From the NCBI RefSeq assembly GCF_902498995.1, contig NZ_CABVLY010000023.1, forward strand, positions 62,001 through 126,000: DNA of 64,000 bases. Direction: 5' to 3'. Within the stretch, counting starts at the first letter, position 1, and each line of letters opens with the position of its first letter. The DNA comes from Burkholderia anthina (GTDB taxonomy: Bacteria; Pseudomonadota; Gammaproteobacteria; Burkholderiales; Burkholderiaceae). Below the pieces are notes generated by a model. The model was not told where the DNA came from. It saw only the letters and a program-made list of their open reading frames with translations, and did no database searches. Of this stretch, positions 35,925 to 43,516 are shown piece by piece. Made by a program: the position numbers and the translations under genes.

Positions 35925-37214
35925 TTACACCTGGATGGCTTCGGGATCGGTCTTTTCCAGTTCGATCGACGACGCGATCAGCGACAGCCGCGCGACGACG
36001 CCGTACATGTAGAAACGGTTCGGCGGCGCGGCGCCCGGCTTCGCGCCGGCATCCGGCAGCGCGGTGTGCTCGAAGCCGAGCGGCACGTAATGCATGCCGG
36101 GGGCGTTCAGGTTCTGGTCGCGCTCGCGGCCGCCGTGCGTGCGGTAGAAGCCGCCGACCACGTAGCGGTCGATCATGTACACGACGGGCTCCGCGACTTC
36201 GTCGCCGACGCGCTCGAACGTATACACGCCTTCCTGCACGATCACGTCGCGCACCGCGAGGCCAGCCTTCGATTCGGCCATCTGCGCGCGCTCCGCCTTC
36301 GACATGCGGCCGATCTCGGCCGCGTCGTGCACGGTCATCACGCCGCGCCCCGCGGTGCCCGCGTCGGCCTTCACGACCACGTACGGCTTTTCGCTGATGC
36401 CGTATTCGCGATACTTGCGCGCGATCTTCTTGAGCACGCCGTCGATCGCGTCGGCGAGCGCCTGCTCGCCTTCATGGGCCTGCCAGTCGACGCCTTCGAC
36501 GTGCGCGAAATACGGATTCACCATCCACGGATCGACGCCGACCATCTTCGCGAACTTCTTCGCGACGTCGTCGTAGCACGAGAAGTGCGTCGACTTGCGG
36601 CGCACGGCCCAGCCCGCATGCAGCGGCGGCAGCAGATACTGCTCGTGCAGGTTTTCCAGCACGGCCGGAATCCCTGCCGACAGGTCGTTGTTCAGCAGGA
36701 TCGAGCACGGATCGAAATTCTTCAGGCCGAGGCGGCGCTGCGAACGCTCGAGCGGCTCGAGCACGATCTTCTGGCCGTCGGCCAGCGTGATCGGCGTCAT
36801 GTCGGTGATGCTCGGATCGAGCGAGCCGAAGCGGACGTTCAGGCCGGCCTGGCGCATGATCGTCGCGAGCCGCGCGACGTTTTCCAGGTAGAACGCGTTG
36901 CGGGTCGGCAGCTCGGGAATCACGAGCAGGTTCTTCGCGTCCGGGCAGATCTTCTCGATCGCGGCCATCGCGGCCTGGACGGCGAGCGGCAGCACTTCGG
37001 ACGGCAGATTATTGAACGCGCCGGGGAACAGGTTCGCGTCGACGGGCGCCAGCTTGAAGCCGGCGTTGCGCAGGTCCACCGAACAATAGAACGGCGGGGT
37101 GTGTTCCTGCCATTCGAGCCTGAACCAGCGTTCGATCGCAGGCGTCGCGTCGAGGATCTTCTGCTCGAGTTCGAGCAGCGGACCGTTCAACGCGGTAACG
37201 AGGTGGGGAACCAT
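35925..37214 (-). CDS. gshA: Glutamate-cysteine ligase (proteobacterial GshA type)
   Basis: A 429-residue ligase for the first step of glutathione synthesis, of the type found in betaproteobacteria and acidithiobacilli and unlike the E. coli enzyme. Visible marks are LPTRNAFYLENVARLATIM, GLKNFDPCSILLNNDLSAG, VVVKADAGTAGRGVMTVHD (ATP-grasp-like) and VYMIDRYVVGGFYRTHGG. It is the first gene of the gshA-gshB block. TACAAT on the minus strand at 37242-37247 could be its -10. Confidence 0.92.
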   Translation of the reverse strand: MVPHLVTALNGPLLELEQKILDATPAIERWFRLEWQEHTPPFYCSVDLRNAGFKLAPVDANLFPGAFNNLPSEVLPLAVQAAMAAIEKICPDAKNLLVIPELPTRNAFYLENVARLATIMRQAGLNVRFGSLDPSITDMTPITLADGQKIVLEPLERSQRRLGLKNFDPCSILLNNDLSAGIPAVLENLHEQYLLPPLHAGWAVRRKSTHFSCYDDVAKKFAKMVGVDPWMVNPYFAHVEGVDWQAHEGEQALADAIDGVLKKIARKYREYGISEKPYVVVKADAGTAGRGVMTVHDAAEIGRMSKAERAQMAESKAGLAVRDVIVQEGVYTFERVGDEVAEPVVYMIDRYVVGGFYRTHGGRERDQNLNAPGMHYVPLGFEHTALPDAGAKPGAAPPNRFYMYGVVARLSLIASSIELEKTDPEAIQV

Positions 37215-37361
37215 GAATCACTCGCGAGCGGGAGAATGAAGATTGTAGAGCAATTGCCTTGCCCATTTGGGGATTGTTCCCGGCTTCACAAGGGTTTGGA
37301 GGAAGTTTTCGGCTATTGACCCGATAGGTCGAAGGGTTATGCGCTGCGACAGCAGGCGTCA

Positions 37362-37391
37362 GGAGAAAAAAAGCCCGCCGGGTGGGCGGGC
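37362..37391 (-). terminator. Rho-independent terminator of amtB
   Basis: GCCCGCC (37373-37379) pairs with GGCGGGC (37385-37391) across a 5-base loop. On the minus strand it is followed by TTTTTTTCTCC. It lies 66 bases past the amtB stop. Confidence 0.85.
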
Positions 37392-37457
37392 CGAAGTCGC
37401 TGCGCTCATTCGTCGCGGGCGCCGTCTGCGCGGCGGCCCGCCGTTCATCCTTATGAC

Positions 37458-38945
37458 TTATTCGACGTGTTCGCCGTGCAGCACCACGTCGAGACCTTCG
37501 CGCTCTTCCTCTTCGGTCACGCGCAGGCCGATCGTCAGGTCGATCAGCTTCAGCAGCACGAAGCTCAGCACGCCGCTGTACACCAGCGTGATCAGCACGC
37601 CCTTCGCCTGCAGCAGCAGGCTGCCGTCGGCCCCGCCGATATCCTTGACCGCGAACACACCCGTCAGCAACGCGCCGAGGATCCCGCCGATGCCGTGCAC
37701 GCCGAACGCGTCGAGCGAATCGTCGTAGCCGAGCTTCGACTTGAGCCAGGTCGCCGACCAGAAGCACACGACGCCGGCCGCGATGCCGATCACGAGTGCG
37801 CCCGTCACGCCGACGAAACCGGCGGCCGGCGTGATCGCGACGAGGCCCGCGACCGCACCCGACACGATGCCGAGCACCGACGGCTTGCCGTGCGTGAGCC
37901 ACTCGGCGAACATCCAGCCGAGCGCCGCGCAGGCCGTGGCCACTTGCGTCGTCAGCATCGCGAAGCCGGCACGGCCGTCGGCCGCGACCGCGGAACCCGC
38001 GTTGAAGCCGAACCAGCCGACCCACAGCATCGAGCCGCCGATCATCGTCAGCACCAGGTTGTGCGGCGCCATCGATTCGCGGCCGAAGCCGACCCGCTTG
38101 CCGAGCATCAGGCACGACACGAGGCCCGCGATACCGGCGTTGATGTGCACCACGGTGCCGCCCGCGAAGTCGAGCACGCCGTCCGACGACAGCCAGCCGG
38201 TCGGCTCCCACACCATGTGCGCGATCGGCACGTAGACGATCAGCGACCAGAGCGTCATGAACACGAGCATCGCCGAGAACTTCATCCGGTCGGCGAACGC
38301 GCCGCAGATCAGCGCCGGCGTGATGATCGCGAACGTCATCTGATAGACGAAGTAGACCGACTCAGGAATCGTCGTCGCCAGGTGGCTGACGGTCAGCGTG
38401 GTCGCCTTGTCGCCCTTCACGTAGGTCATCCCGTGCAGGAACACGCGCGACAGGCCGCCGATGAAGCCGTTGCCCGGCGTGAACGCGAGGCTGTAGCCGA
38501 CCACCGTCCACAGCACCGTGATCACCGCGGTGATCGCGAAGCTCTGCATCACGGTCGCGAGCACGTTCTTCTTGCGGACCATGCCGGCGTAGAACAGCGC
38601 GAGGCCGGGGATCGTCATGAACAGCACGAGCGCGGTGGACGTGAGCATCCACGCGGTGTCGCCGGCGCTGATCTTCGACGAATCGACGGAGAACGGTGCG
38701 GTCGGCGCGGCGGGGGCGGCCGATGCGTCGGCGGCGCCCGAAGCGGGTGCGGCGGCAGCCGGTGCCGATGCGTCCGTGGCGGCCGGCGCCGAAGCGGCGG
38801 GCGCTGCGGCAGCGGAGGCATCGGACGCCGTGGCGGCGGGCGCGGACGCAGCCGCGGCGGACGCCGCGTCGTCGGCGAGCGCGGGGCCGACGCCGGCCGC
38901 GATCAGCGAGCCGGCCATCAGCAGGGACATCAGAAGTTTGCGCAT
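37458..38945 (-). CDS. amtB: Ammonium transporter AmtB with signal peptide and Ala-rich linker
   Basis: A 495-residue Amt channel. A signal peptide (first 24 residues, ending GPALA) is followed by about 60 residues of Ala/Ser/Pro/Thr low complexity and then the eleven-helix core starting SAGDTAWMLTSTALVLFM. Conserved parts are AFADRMKFSAMLVFMTLW, DFAGGTVVHINAGIAGLV with the pore His, GWFGFNAGSA, and FGVHGIGGILGALLTGVF with the second pore His. The usual core is about 400 residues, so the linker is extra. It follows glnK by 32 bases, as in the classical glnK-amtB pair where GlnK blocks the channel when nitrogen is plentiful. Confidence 0.95.
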   Translation of the reverse strand: MRKLLMSLLMAGSLIAAGVGPALADDAASAAAASAPAATASDASAAAAPAASAPAATDASAPAAAAPASGAADASAAPAAPTAPFSVDSSKISAGDTAWMLTSTALVLFMTIPGLALFYAGMVRKKNVLATVMQSFAITAVITVLWTVVGYSLAFTPGNGFIGGLSRVFLHGMTYVKGDKATTLTVSHLATTIPESVYFVYQMTFAIITPALICGAFADRMKFSAMLVFMTLWSLIVYVPIAHMVWEPTGWLSSDGVLDFAGGTVVHINAGIAGLVSCLMLGKRVGFGRESMAPHNLVLTMIGGSMLWVGWFGFNAGSAVAADGRAGFAMLTTQVATACAALGWMFAEWLTHGKPSVLGIVSGAVAGLVAITPAAGFVGVTGALVIGIAAGVVCFWSATWLKSKLGYDDSLDAFGVHGIGGILGALLTGVFAVKDIGGADGSLLLQAKGVLITLVYSGVLSFVLLKLIDLTIGLRVTEEEEREGLDVVLHGEHVE

Positions 38946-38977
38946 CTCGGGTTTCCTCTTGTCGCTTGTCTTGTTCG

Positions 38978-39316
38978 TTACAGCGCGTCCGCGCCTGTCT
39001 CCCCGGTCCGGATCCGGATCACCTGCTCGATCGGCGTGACGAAGATCTTCCCGTCGCCGATCTTGCCGGTGCGCGCGGCCCGCTCGATCGCCTCGACCGC
39101 CTGGTCGACGAGGTCGTCCGACACGGCCGCCTCGATCTTCATCTTCGGCAGGAAATCGACCACGTATTCCGCGCCCCGATACAGCTCGGTGTGCCCCTTC
39201 TGGCGCCCGAACCCCTTCACCTCCGTCACGGTGATGCCCGAGACGCCGAGCGCGGAGAGCGCTTCGCGTGTCTCATCGAGCTTGAACGGCTTGATGATTG
39301 CGGTAATCAGTTTCAT
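38978..39316 (-). CDS. glnK: Nitrogen regulatory PII protein
   Basis: A 112-residue PII protein that senses ATP/ADP and 2-oxoglutarate and is uridylylated at Tyr51 (T-loop ELYRGAEYVVDFLPK). The C-terminal signature is TGKIGDGKIFVTPIEQVIRIRTGE. Pairing with amtB marks it as GlnK rather than GlnB. A sigma-54-type promoter lies upstream, as expected for a gene under NtrC. Confidence 0.95.
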   Translation of the reverse strand: MKLITAIIKPFKLDETREALSALGVSGITVTEVKGFGRQKGHTELYRGAEYVVDFLPKMKIEAAVSDDLVDQAVEAIERAARTGKIGDGKIFVTPIEQVIRIRTGETGADAL

Positions 39317-39376
39317 GAAGTCCTCTCGCTGGGTGTCCCGTCGAATTGGTTGGAATGTTGTAACGGTTCTCTTCTC

Positions 39377-39392
39377 AGCAACTCGCATGCCA
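39377..39392 (-). promoter_or_regulatory. Sigma-54 promoter of glnK-amtB
   Basis: On the minus strand TGGCATGCGAGTTGCT has the invariant GG and GC separated by exactly 10 bases and fits TGGCAC-N5-TTGCA closely. Transcription would start about 50 bases before the glnK ATG. This implies activation by NtrC under nitrogen limitation. Confidence 0.78.
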
Positions 39393-39640
39393 TGTTCGCG
39401 AGAGCGCCGTCTCGAACGGCCCGGAAGCGGGGTCGCATCGCATGCCGAAAGGCGCGCGAGCCCGGCCGAATGGCCAATGTGGGCCGGGTTTGCTGGCGCG
39501 GCGAAAGGATCGTTGCTAGAGTGCACGCACGTCCCGGATCACCGGGCCATTCACCCATGCGGGCGCCATGCCCGGAATTCGCGCCGCCGGCGCACCATTT
39601 CCGGTCATGCGTGCATCATGGGCACGTACGCAACTGAAGA

Positions 39641-39657
39641 TGCACATTTTTTGTGCA
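39641..39657. promoter_or_regulatory. NtrC-like enhancer dyad
   Basis: TGCACATTTTTTGTGCA matches the NtrC consensus TGCACC-N5-GGTGCA at 10 of 12 positions. A weaker copy lies at 39591-39607 (CGCACCATTTCCGGTCA). The good site is about 250 bases upstream of the glnK sigma-54 promoter, a normal enhancer distance, and only 16 bases before ubiK, so it could also affect that gene. Confidence 0.6.
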
Positions 39658-39672
39658 AGGAAGGGTAACCAC

Positions 39673-39924
39673 ATGAAGCAACCCAGCGACGTTTTCAACG
39701 ATCTGCAGTCGCGCGTCAGCGACCTGCTGAAAAACTCGCCGGCCAAGGATGTCGAGCGCAACGTGAAGGCCATGCTGTCGCAAGGCTTCTCGAAACTCGA
39801 TCTCGTCACGCGCGAGGAGTTCGACACGCAGGCCCAGGTGCTCGCCCGCACCCGCGTGCGTCTCGAGGAACTCGAGAAGCGCGTCGCGGAACTCGAGCAG
39901 AAGCTCACGGCACCCCAGGCCTGA
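39673..39924 (+). CDS. ubiK: Ubiquinone biosynthesis accessory factor UbiK (BMFP family)
   Basis: An 83-residue protein. The first half is amphipathic (QPSDVFNDLQSRVSDLLKNS) and the second is a coiled coil (TREEFDTQAQVLARTRVRL, then EELEKRVAELEQKL). This is the UbiK/BMFP layout. UbiK supports aerobic ubiquinone synthesis in the UbiJ-UbiK complex and binds lipid. It is divergent from glnK and comM follows in the same direction after 241 bases. Confidence 0.88.
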   Translation: MKQPSDVFNDLQSRVSDLLKNSPAKDVERNVKAMLSQGFSKLDLVTREEFDTQAQVLARTRVRLEELEKRVAELEQKLTAPQA

Positions 39925-40165
39925 CGCCCCGCCCGACCGACGGGTCCGGGCGCGGGCCGCCTCGTGCGGCTCGCGCCCGCTACCCCGAAATCGCTCCGCC
40001 GTTTCGTCGTACTCCGCAGTCCCTCGCTCTTCGCTGTTCTTCGTTTCAGCAGTTCCTCGTTCTTTCTCCGCGCCACGCCGGCAAGCGCGCACCGATTCCT
40101 CCGATTCCCGCGGCATGCGGCCCCGAACGGCCGTTGCCGTCCGATTCCTTTACAGGAGCCTCGCC

Positions 40166-41812
40166 ATGTCGCTTGCCGTGGTGCGCAGTCGCGCGCCGGC
40201 GGCCGGCCGCGCGCCGGACGTCACCGTCGAAGTCCACCTCGCCAACGGGTTGCCGTCGTTCTCGATCGTCGGCCTGCCCGATCTCGAAGTCCGCGAAAGC
40301 CGCGAGCGCGTGCGCGCCGCGCTGCAGAACTGCGGATTCGAATTCCCCGTCAGGCGCATTACCGTCAATCTCGCGCCGGCCGACCTGCCGAAGGAGTCGG
40401 GCCGCTTCGACCTGCCGATCGCGCTCGGCATCCTCGCGGCGAACGGCCAGATCCCGGCCGACGCGCTGGCCGGCCGCGAATTCGCCGGCGAACTGTCGCT
40501 GACCGGCGCACTGCGGCCGATGCGCGGCGCGTTCGCGATGGCGTGCGGCGCGGCCCGCGACTGGCGTGCGGGTGGCGCCGGAGCGGGCTTCGGCTCCGGT
40601 TTCGATTCCCGTCCCGATTCCGGGCTCCGGCCCGGTCTCGGTTCCAGCCCCGATTGCGCCGCGATATCCGGCGCGACCGCCCCGTCGCGCCCGCCCGAGC
40701 TGTACCTGCCGCTCGACAGCGCCGCCGAGGCCGCGCTCGTGCCGGGCGTTACCGTGTTCGGTGCACCCGACCTGCCGGCGCTGTGCGCGCATCTCGCCGG
40801 TGCGCCCGACGCCCGGCTCAAGCCGGTCGCGGCGCCGCGCCTCGACGGACTGCCGACGCCGGCCGCCCCCGATCTCGCCGACGTGGTCGGCCAGCGTGGC
40901 GCGCGGCGCGCGCTCGAAGTCGCCGCCGCCGGCGGCCACCACATGCTGATGGTCGGGCCGCCCGGCGCCGGCAAGTCGATGCTGGCCGCGCGCCTGCCCG
41001 GCCTGCTGCCACCGCTGACCGACGACGAAGCGCTGACGTCGGCCGCGCTCCTTTCCGCGAGCCGTCTCGGCTTCTCGCCCGCGCAGTGGCGGCGGCGGCC
41101 GTTCCGCTCGCCGCATCATTCGTCGAGCGCCGCCGCGCTGGTCGGCGGCCGCAACCCGCCGCAGCCGGGCGAGATCACGCTCGCGCACCTCGGCGTGCTG
41201 TTTCTCGACGAGCTGCCCGAATTCGACCGGCACGTGCTGGAGATGCTGCGCGAGCCGCTGGAAGTCGGCCGCATCACGATCTCGCGCGCGGCGCAGCAAG
41301 CCGACTTCCCCGCCGCCTGCCAGCTGATCGCCGCGATGAATCCGTGCCCGTGCGGCTGGCACGGCGATCCGTCCGGGCGCTGCCGCTGCTCGCCGGACGT
41401 CGCCGCGCGCTACCTGCGCAAGCTGTCGGGGCCGCTGCTCGATCGCATCGACATCCAGATCGACCTGCCCGCGCTGTCGCCAGCGGAACTCGCGTCGCGC
41501 GCGACGACGCCCGGCGAATCGAGCGCGGCGGTCGCCGCGCGGGTCGCGCAAGCGCGTGCGCTGCAGCTCGACCGGCAGGGCAAGACGAATCACATGCTGA
41601 GCGGCCGCGAGACCGACGATCTGTGCCGGCCGACCGGCGACGGCGAGCGGCTGCTGCGCGAGGCCGGCGAACGCTTCGGCTGGTCCGCGCGCGCGTATTT
41701 CCGCGTGCTGAAGGTGGCGCGAACGATCGCCGACCTCGCCGGCGACCCGCTGCCGACGGCCGCGCAGATCGCCGAAGCGATCCGCTACCGGCGCGCGCTG
41801 ACGGCGCTGTAA
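40166..41812 (+). CDS. comM: YifB/ComM family AAA+ Mg-chelatase-like protein with low-complexity insert
   Basis: A 548-residue ComM-type ATPase. In Vibrio cholerae ComM is a branch-migration helicase that helps integrate DNA during natural transformation. The N-terminal Lon-protease-like fold carries VEVHLANGLPSFSIVGLPDL, the AAA+ domain has Walker A MVGPPGAGKSMLAARLPGLL and Walker B GVLFLDELPEF, and a zinc loop reads NPCPCGWHGDPSGRCRCSP. An unusual stretch near residues 132-165 (AGAGFGSGFDSRPDSGLRPG) is encoded by short degenerate repeats and widens the family's usual loop. CAGGAG precedes the start. With comF it hints at transformability. Confidence 0.93.
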   Translation: MSLAVVRSRAPAAGRAPDVTVEVHLANGLPSFSIVGLPDLEVRESRERVRAALQNCGFEFPVRRITVNLAPADLPKESGRFDLPIALGILAANGQIPADALAGREFAGELSLTGALRPMRGAFAMACGAARDWRAGGAGAGFGSGFDSRPDSGLRPGLGSSPDCAAISGATAPSRPPELYLPLDSAAEAALVPGVTVFGAPDLPALCAHLAGAPDARLKPVAAPRLDGLPTPAAPDLADVVGQRGARRALEVAAAGGHHMLMVGPPGAGKSMLAARLPGLLPPLTDDEALTSAALLSASRLGFSPAQWRRRPFRSPHHSSSAAALVGGRNPPQPGEITLAHLGVLFLDELPEFDRHVLEMLREPLEVGRITISRAAQQADFPAACQLIAAMNPCPCGWHGDPSGRCRCSPDVAARYLRKLSGPLLDRIDIQIDLPALSPAELASRATTPGESSAAVAARVAQARALQLDRQGKTNHMLSGRETDDLCRPTGDGERLLREAGERFGWSARAYFRVLKVARTIADLAGDPLPTAAQIAEAIRYRRALTAL

Positions 41813-42145
41813 ACGCCTGCGGAGGACAAAATTAGACTGTCAAGACTTGACTTATGCACAATTCCACGAATCCGGCCCCGGATCGGCTCGCGTGGACGCT
41901 CTCTTATTGCGGAATTTCTATCCCGTTGTTTTTATTGATCTTTCCTAAACGGCGCACGAGCCGCCAAATGTCCCGAAAGGCCGTCCGGCATGGCTTTGCG
42001 GCGGATTTGGCAAACTTTTCAACAAAGTTATCCACATGCGCTGTGGATAGCCGAAAAATCCCCGCAAAATCCGGCGATTAGCGTCGAAAGCTGCGAATGA
42101 ACTTTCAATTGTCACAGAGTGTCTGAGCGCCCTCGCCGGCCAGTA
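41813..42145. other. AT-rich intergenic region with an inverted pair of DnaA-box-like sequences
   Basis: The 333 bases between convergent comM and a lipoprotein gene are much richer in A and T than their flanks. TTATCCACA at 42028-42036 is an exact match to the DnaA box TTATNCACA. TGTGGATAG at 42042-42050 is a near-perfect copy on the other strand, so 8 bases on each side pair (TATCCACA and TGTGGATA) around 5 bases. GTCAAG and CTTGAC around one base form another small dyad at 41839-41851. A 75-codon frame at 41854-42081 lacks a ribosome site and family marks. Confidence 0.5.
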
Positions 42146-42718
42146 TCAGTCGAGTTTGAACGAGCCGAAAAACTGGTCGAGCTGCTCCTGCGCAAGCGGC
42201 CCGTCGGCGATCACGACGGCCTGGTACGCGTGACGGCCGCGCGCGACGAGCCGCGCGATGATCGTCTTGCGCGCATGGTCGCCGCCGCTGGCTGCACCGG
42301 CAATGCGCAGCTCGAGCCCGTTCACCGCGCCGCCGGCCGCGAGCGGCACGGGCACCGATGCGATCTGCGGCGTGCCTTCGAGATTGCGCGACAACCCGGC
42401 CTGCAGGAAGTCGAGCGCCGCGCGGCGCGTCTCGTCGCGGTCGTCCGGCAGCGTCAGCGTGCCGACCGCGAACACGGCGCCGTCGACGTGCGCGGCCTGC
42501 ATCCGCATCGGCATCGACGCGCCGCCCACCGCCACCGGCTGGTTCTCGACGGTCGGCTTCGCCGGCAGGTCGATCGTGTAGCCGGCATCGTTGTGCAGCG
42601 TGCGCCAGTCATATGACGGCGAGCACGCAGCCAGCGCCGCGCTCACGCACGCGAGCGCGGCGAAGTGTCGCAGCGGACGAAAAAGGGGGCGCAACAATTC
42701 GATGACTTCCTTCGGCAT
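42146..42718 (-). CDS. Putative lipoprotein
   Basis: A 190-residue protein with a lipoprotein signal: a positive head and hydrophobic run end in the lipobox LAAC, with Cys at about 32. The mature part begins SPSYDWRTLHNDAGYTIDLPAKP and has VFAVGTLTLPDDRDETRRAA and AYQAVVIADGPLAQEQLDQF. The pattern of a short beta-rich domain that ends in a bad-luck-type EQLDQFFGSFKL helix is common in uncharacterised betaproteobacterial lipoproteins. I do not recognise a function. It is divergent from a TlpA-like gene and might serve the same envelope process. Confidence 0.78.
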   Translation of the reverse strand: MPKEVIELLRPLFRPLRHFAALACVSAALAACSPSYDWRTLHNDAGYTIDLPAKPTVENQPVAVGGASMPMRMQAAHVDGAVFAVGTLTLPDDRDETRRAALDFLQAGLSRNLEGTPQIASVPVPLAAGGAVNGLELRIAGAASGGDHARKTIIARLVARGRHAYQAVVIADGPLAQEQLDQFFGSFKLD

Positions 42719-42881
42719 GGCAGTGATGGGGACAGGCAAAACGCCCATTATCCGCCGAACCCGACGGCCGGGATGTGAGGTGGCCGCCGGTGCACGGGCC
42801 GCATTCGCGCTAAAATGAGCGCCGAATTTCGACGTCCCTTGCATCGACCCGCGTCATCGACCGACTCCGAGAGCACCGCAG

Positions 42882-43418
42882 ATGAACACCACGCCTCCCG
42901 CCCAGCGCCGCACCGGCCCCGCCCGCTATATCGTCGCGGCCGTCGTCGTCGCGGCCATCGCCGTTGCCGGCTTCTTCGCGTTCAACGGCAAGTCCACCGT
43001 GCCGGACGCCACGTTCACGCTGCTGTCGGGCCAGAAGGTGTCGACGGCCGGCGACCTGAAGGGCAAGGTCTACCTCGTGAACTTCTGGGCGACGAGCTGC
43101 GCGACCTGCATGCAGGAAATGCCGCAGATGGTCGATACCTACAATCGCTTCAAGGGCCAGGGGCTGGAATTCGTCGCGGTCGCGATGAACTACGACCCGC
43201 CGATGTACGTCGCGAACTACGCGCAGACGCGCCAATTGCCGTTCAAGGTCGCGCTCGACGACGGCAGCGTCGCGAAGCAGTTCGGCAACGTGCAGCTCAC
43301 GCCGACGACCTTCGTCGTCGACAAGGACGGCAAGATCCTGAAGCGCTACGTCGGCGCACCGCAATTCGCGGAACTCGACGCGCTGCTCAAGAAGGCACTC
43401 GGCAACAACGCCGCCTGA
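42882..43418 (+). CDS. TlpA family thiol-disulfide protein, membrane-anchored
   Basis: A 178-residue thioredoxin-fold protein with an N-terminal membrane anchor (ARYIVAAVVVAAIAVAGFFAF) and periplasmic active site CATC in LVNFWATSCATCMQEMPQM. The cis-Pro region reads QLTPTTFVVDKDGKILKRYVG. TlpA-like proteins reduce or form disulfides in the envelope, often in cytochrome or copper-protein maturation. The target is not shown. It is convergent with dctD and has its own terminator. Confidence 0.9.
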   Translation: MNTTPPAQRRTGPARYIVAAVVVAAIAVAGFFAFNGKSTVPDATFTLLSGQKVSTAGDLKGKVYLVNFWATSCATCMQEMPQMVDTYNRFKGQGLEFVAVAMNYDPPMYVANYAQTRQLPFKVALDDGSVAKQFGNVQLTPTTFVVDKDGKILKRYVGAPQFAELDALLKKALGNNAA

Positions 43419-43469
43419 GCGCCGCCCGACACGGCTCGCAGGGCCGCGCACCGCACCCTGCTCCGTCGA

Positions 43470-43516
43470 ACGGACCGCACGACCGGCCAGCCCGGTTCCG
43501 CGGTCCGTGTCTTTTT
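43470..43516 (+). terminator. Terminator of the TlpA-like gene
   Basis: ACGGACCGC (43470-43478) pairs with GCGGTCCGT (43500-43508). Inside, ACCGG pairs with CCGGT, giving a two-storey stem. GTCTTTTT follows, and the T run touches the dctD stop of the opposite strand. Confidence 0.8.

Noticed and set aside
23984..41812. A natural-competence locus formed by comF and comM
   Set aside because: The two genes are 15 kb apart among housekeeping genes and both are widespread in bacteria not known to be transformable. They do not form a local system.
41839..41851. A link between GTCAAG-A-CTTGAC here and the TGTCAAGTC dyad near the lysR gene
   Set aside because: The half-sites look alike but the centre spacing differs (1 base versus 5 bases between CAAG halves), so a shared regulator is not supported.
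41854..42081. A 75-codon frame in the AT-rich gap after comM
   Set aside because: No ribosome site, no membrane or domain pattern beyond a short hydrophobic run, and it runs through the DnaA-box-like dyad. I treat the stretch as non-coding.
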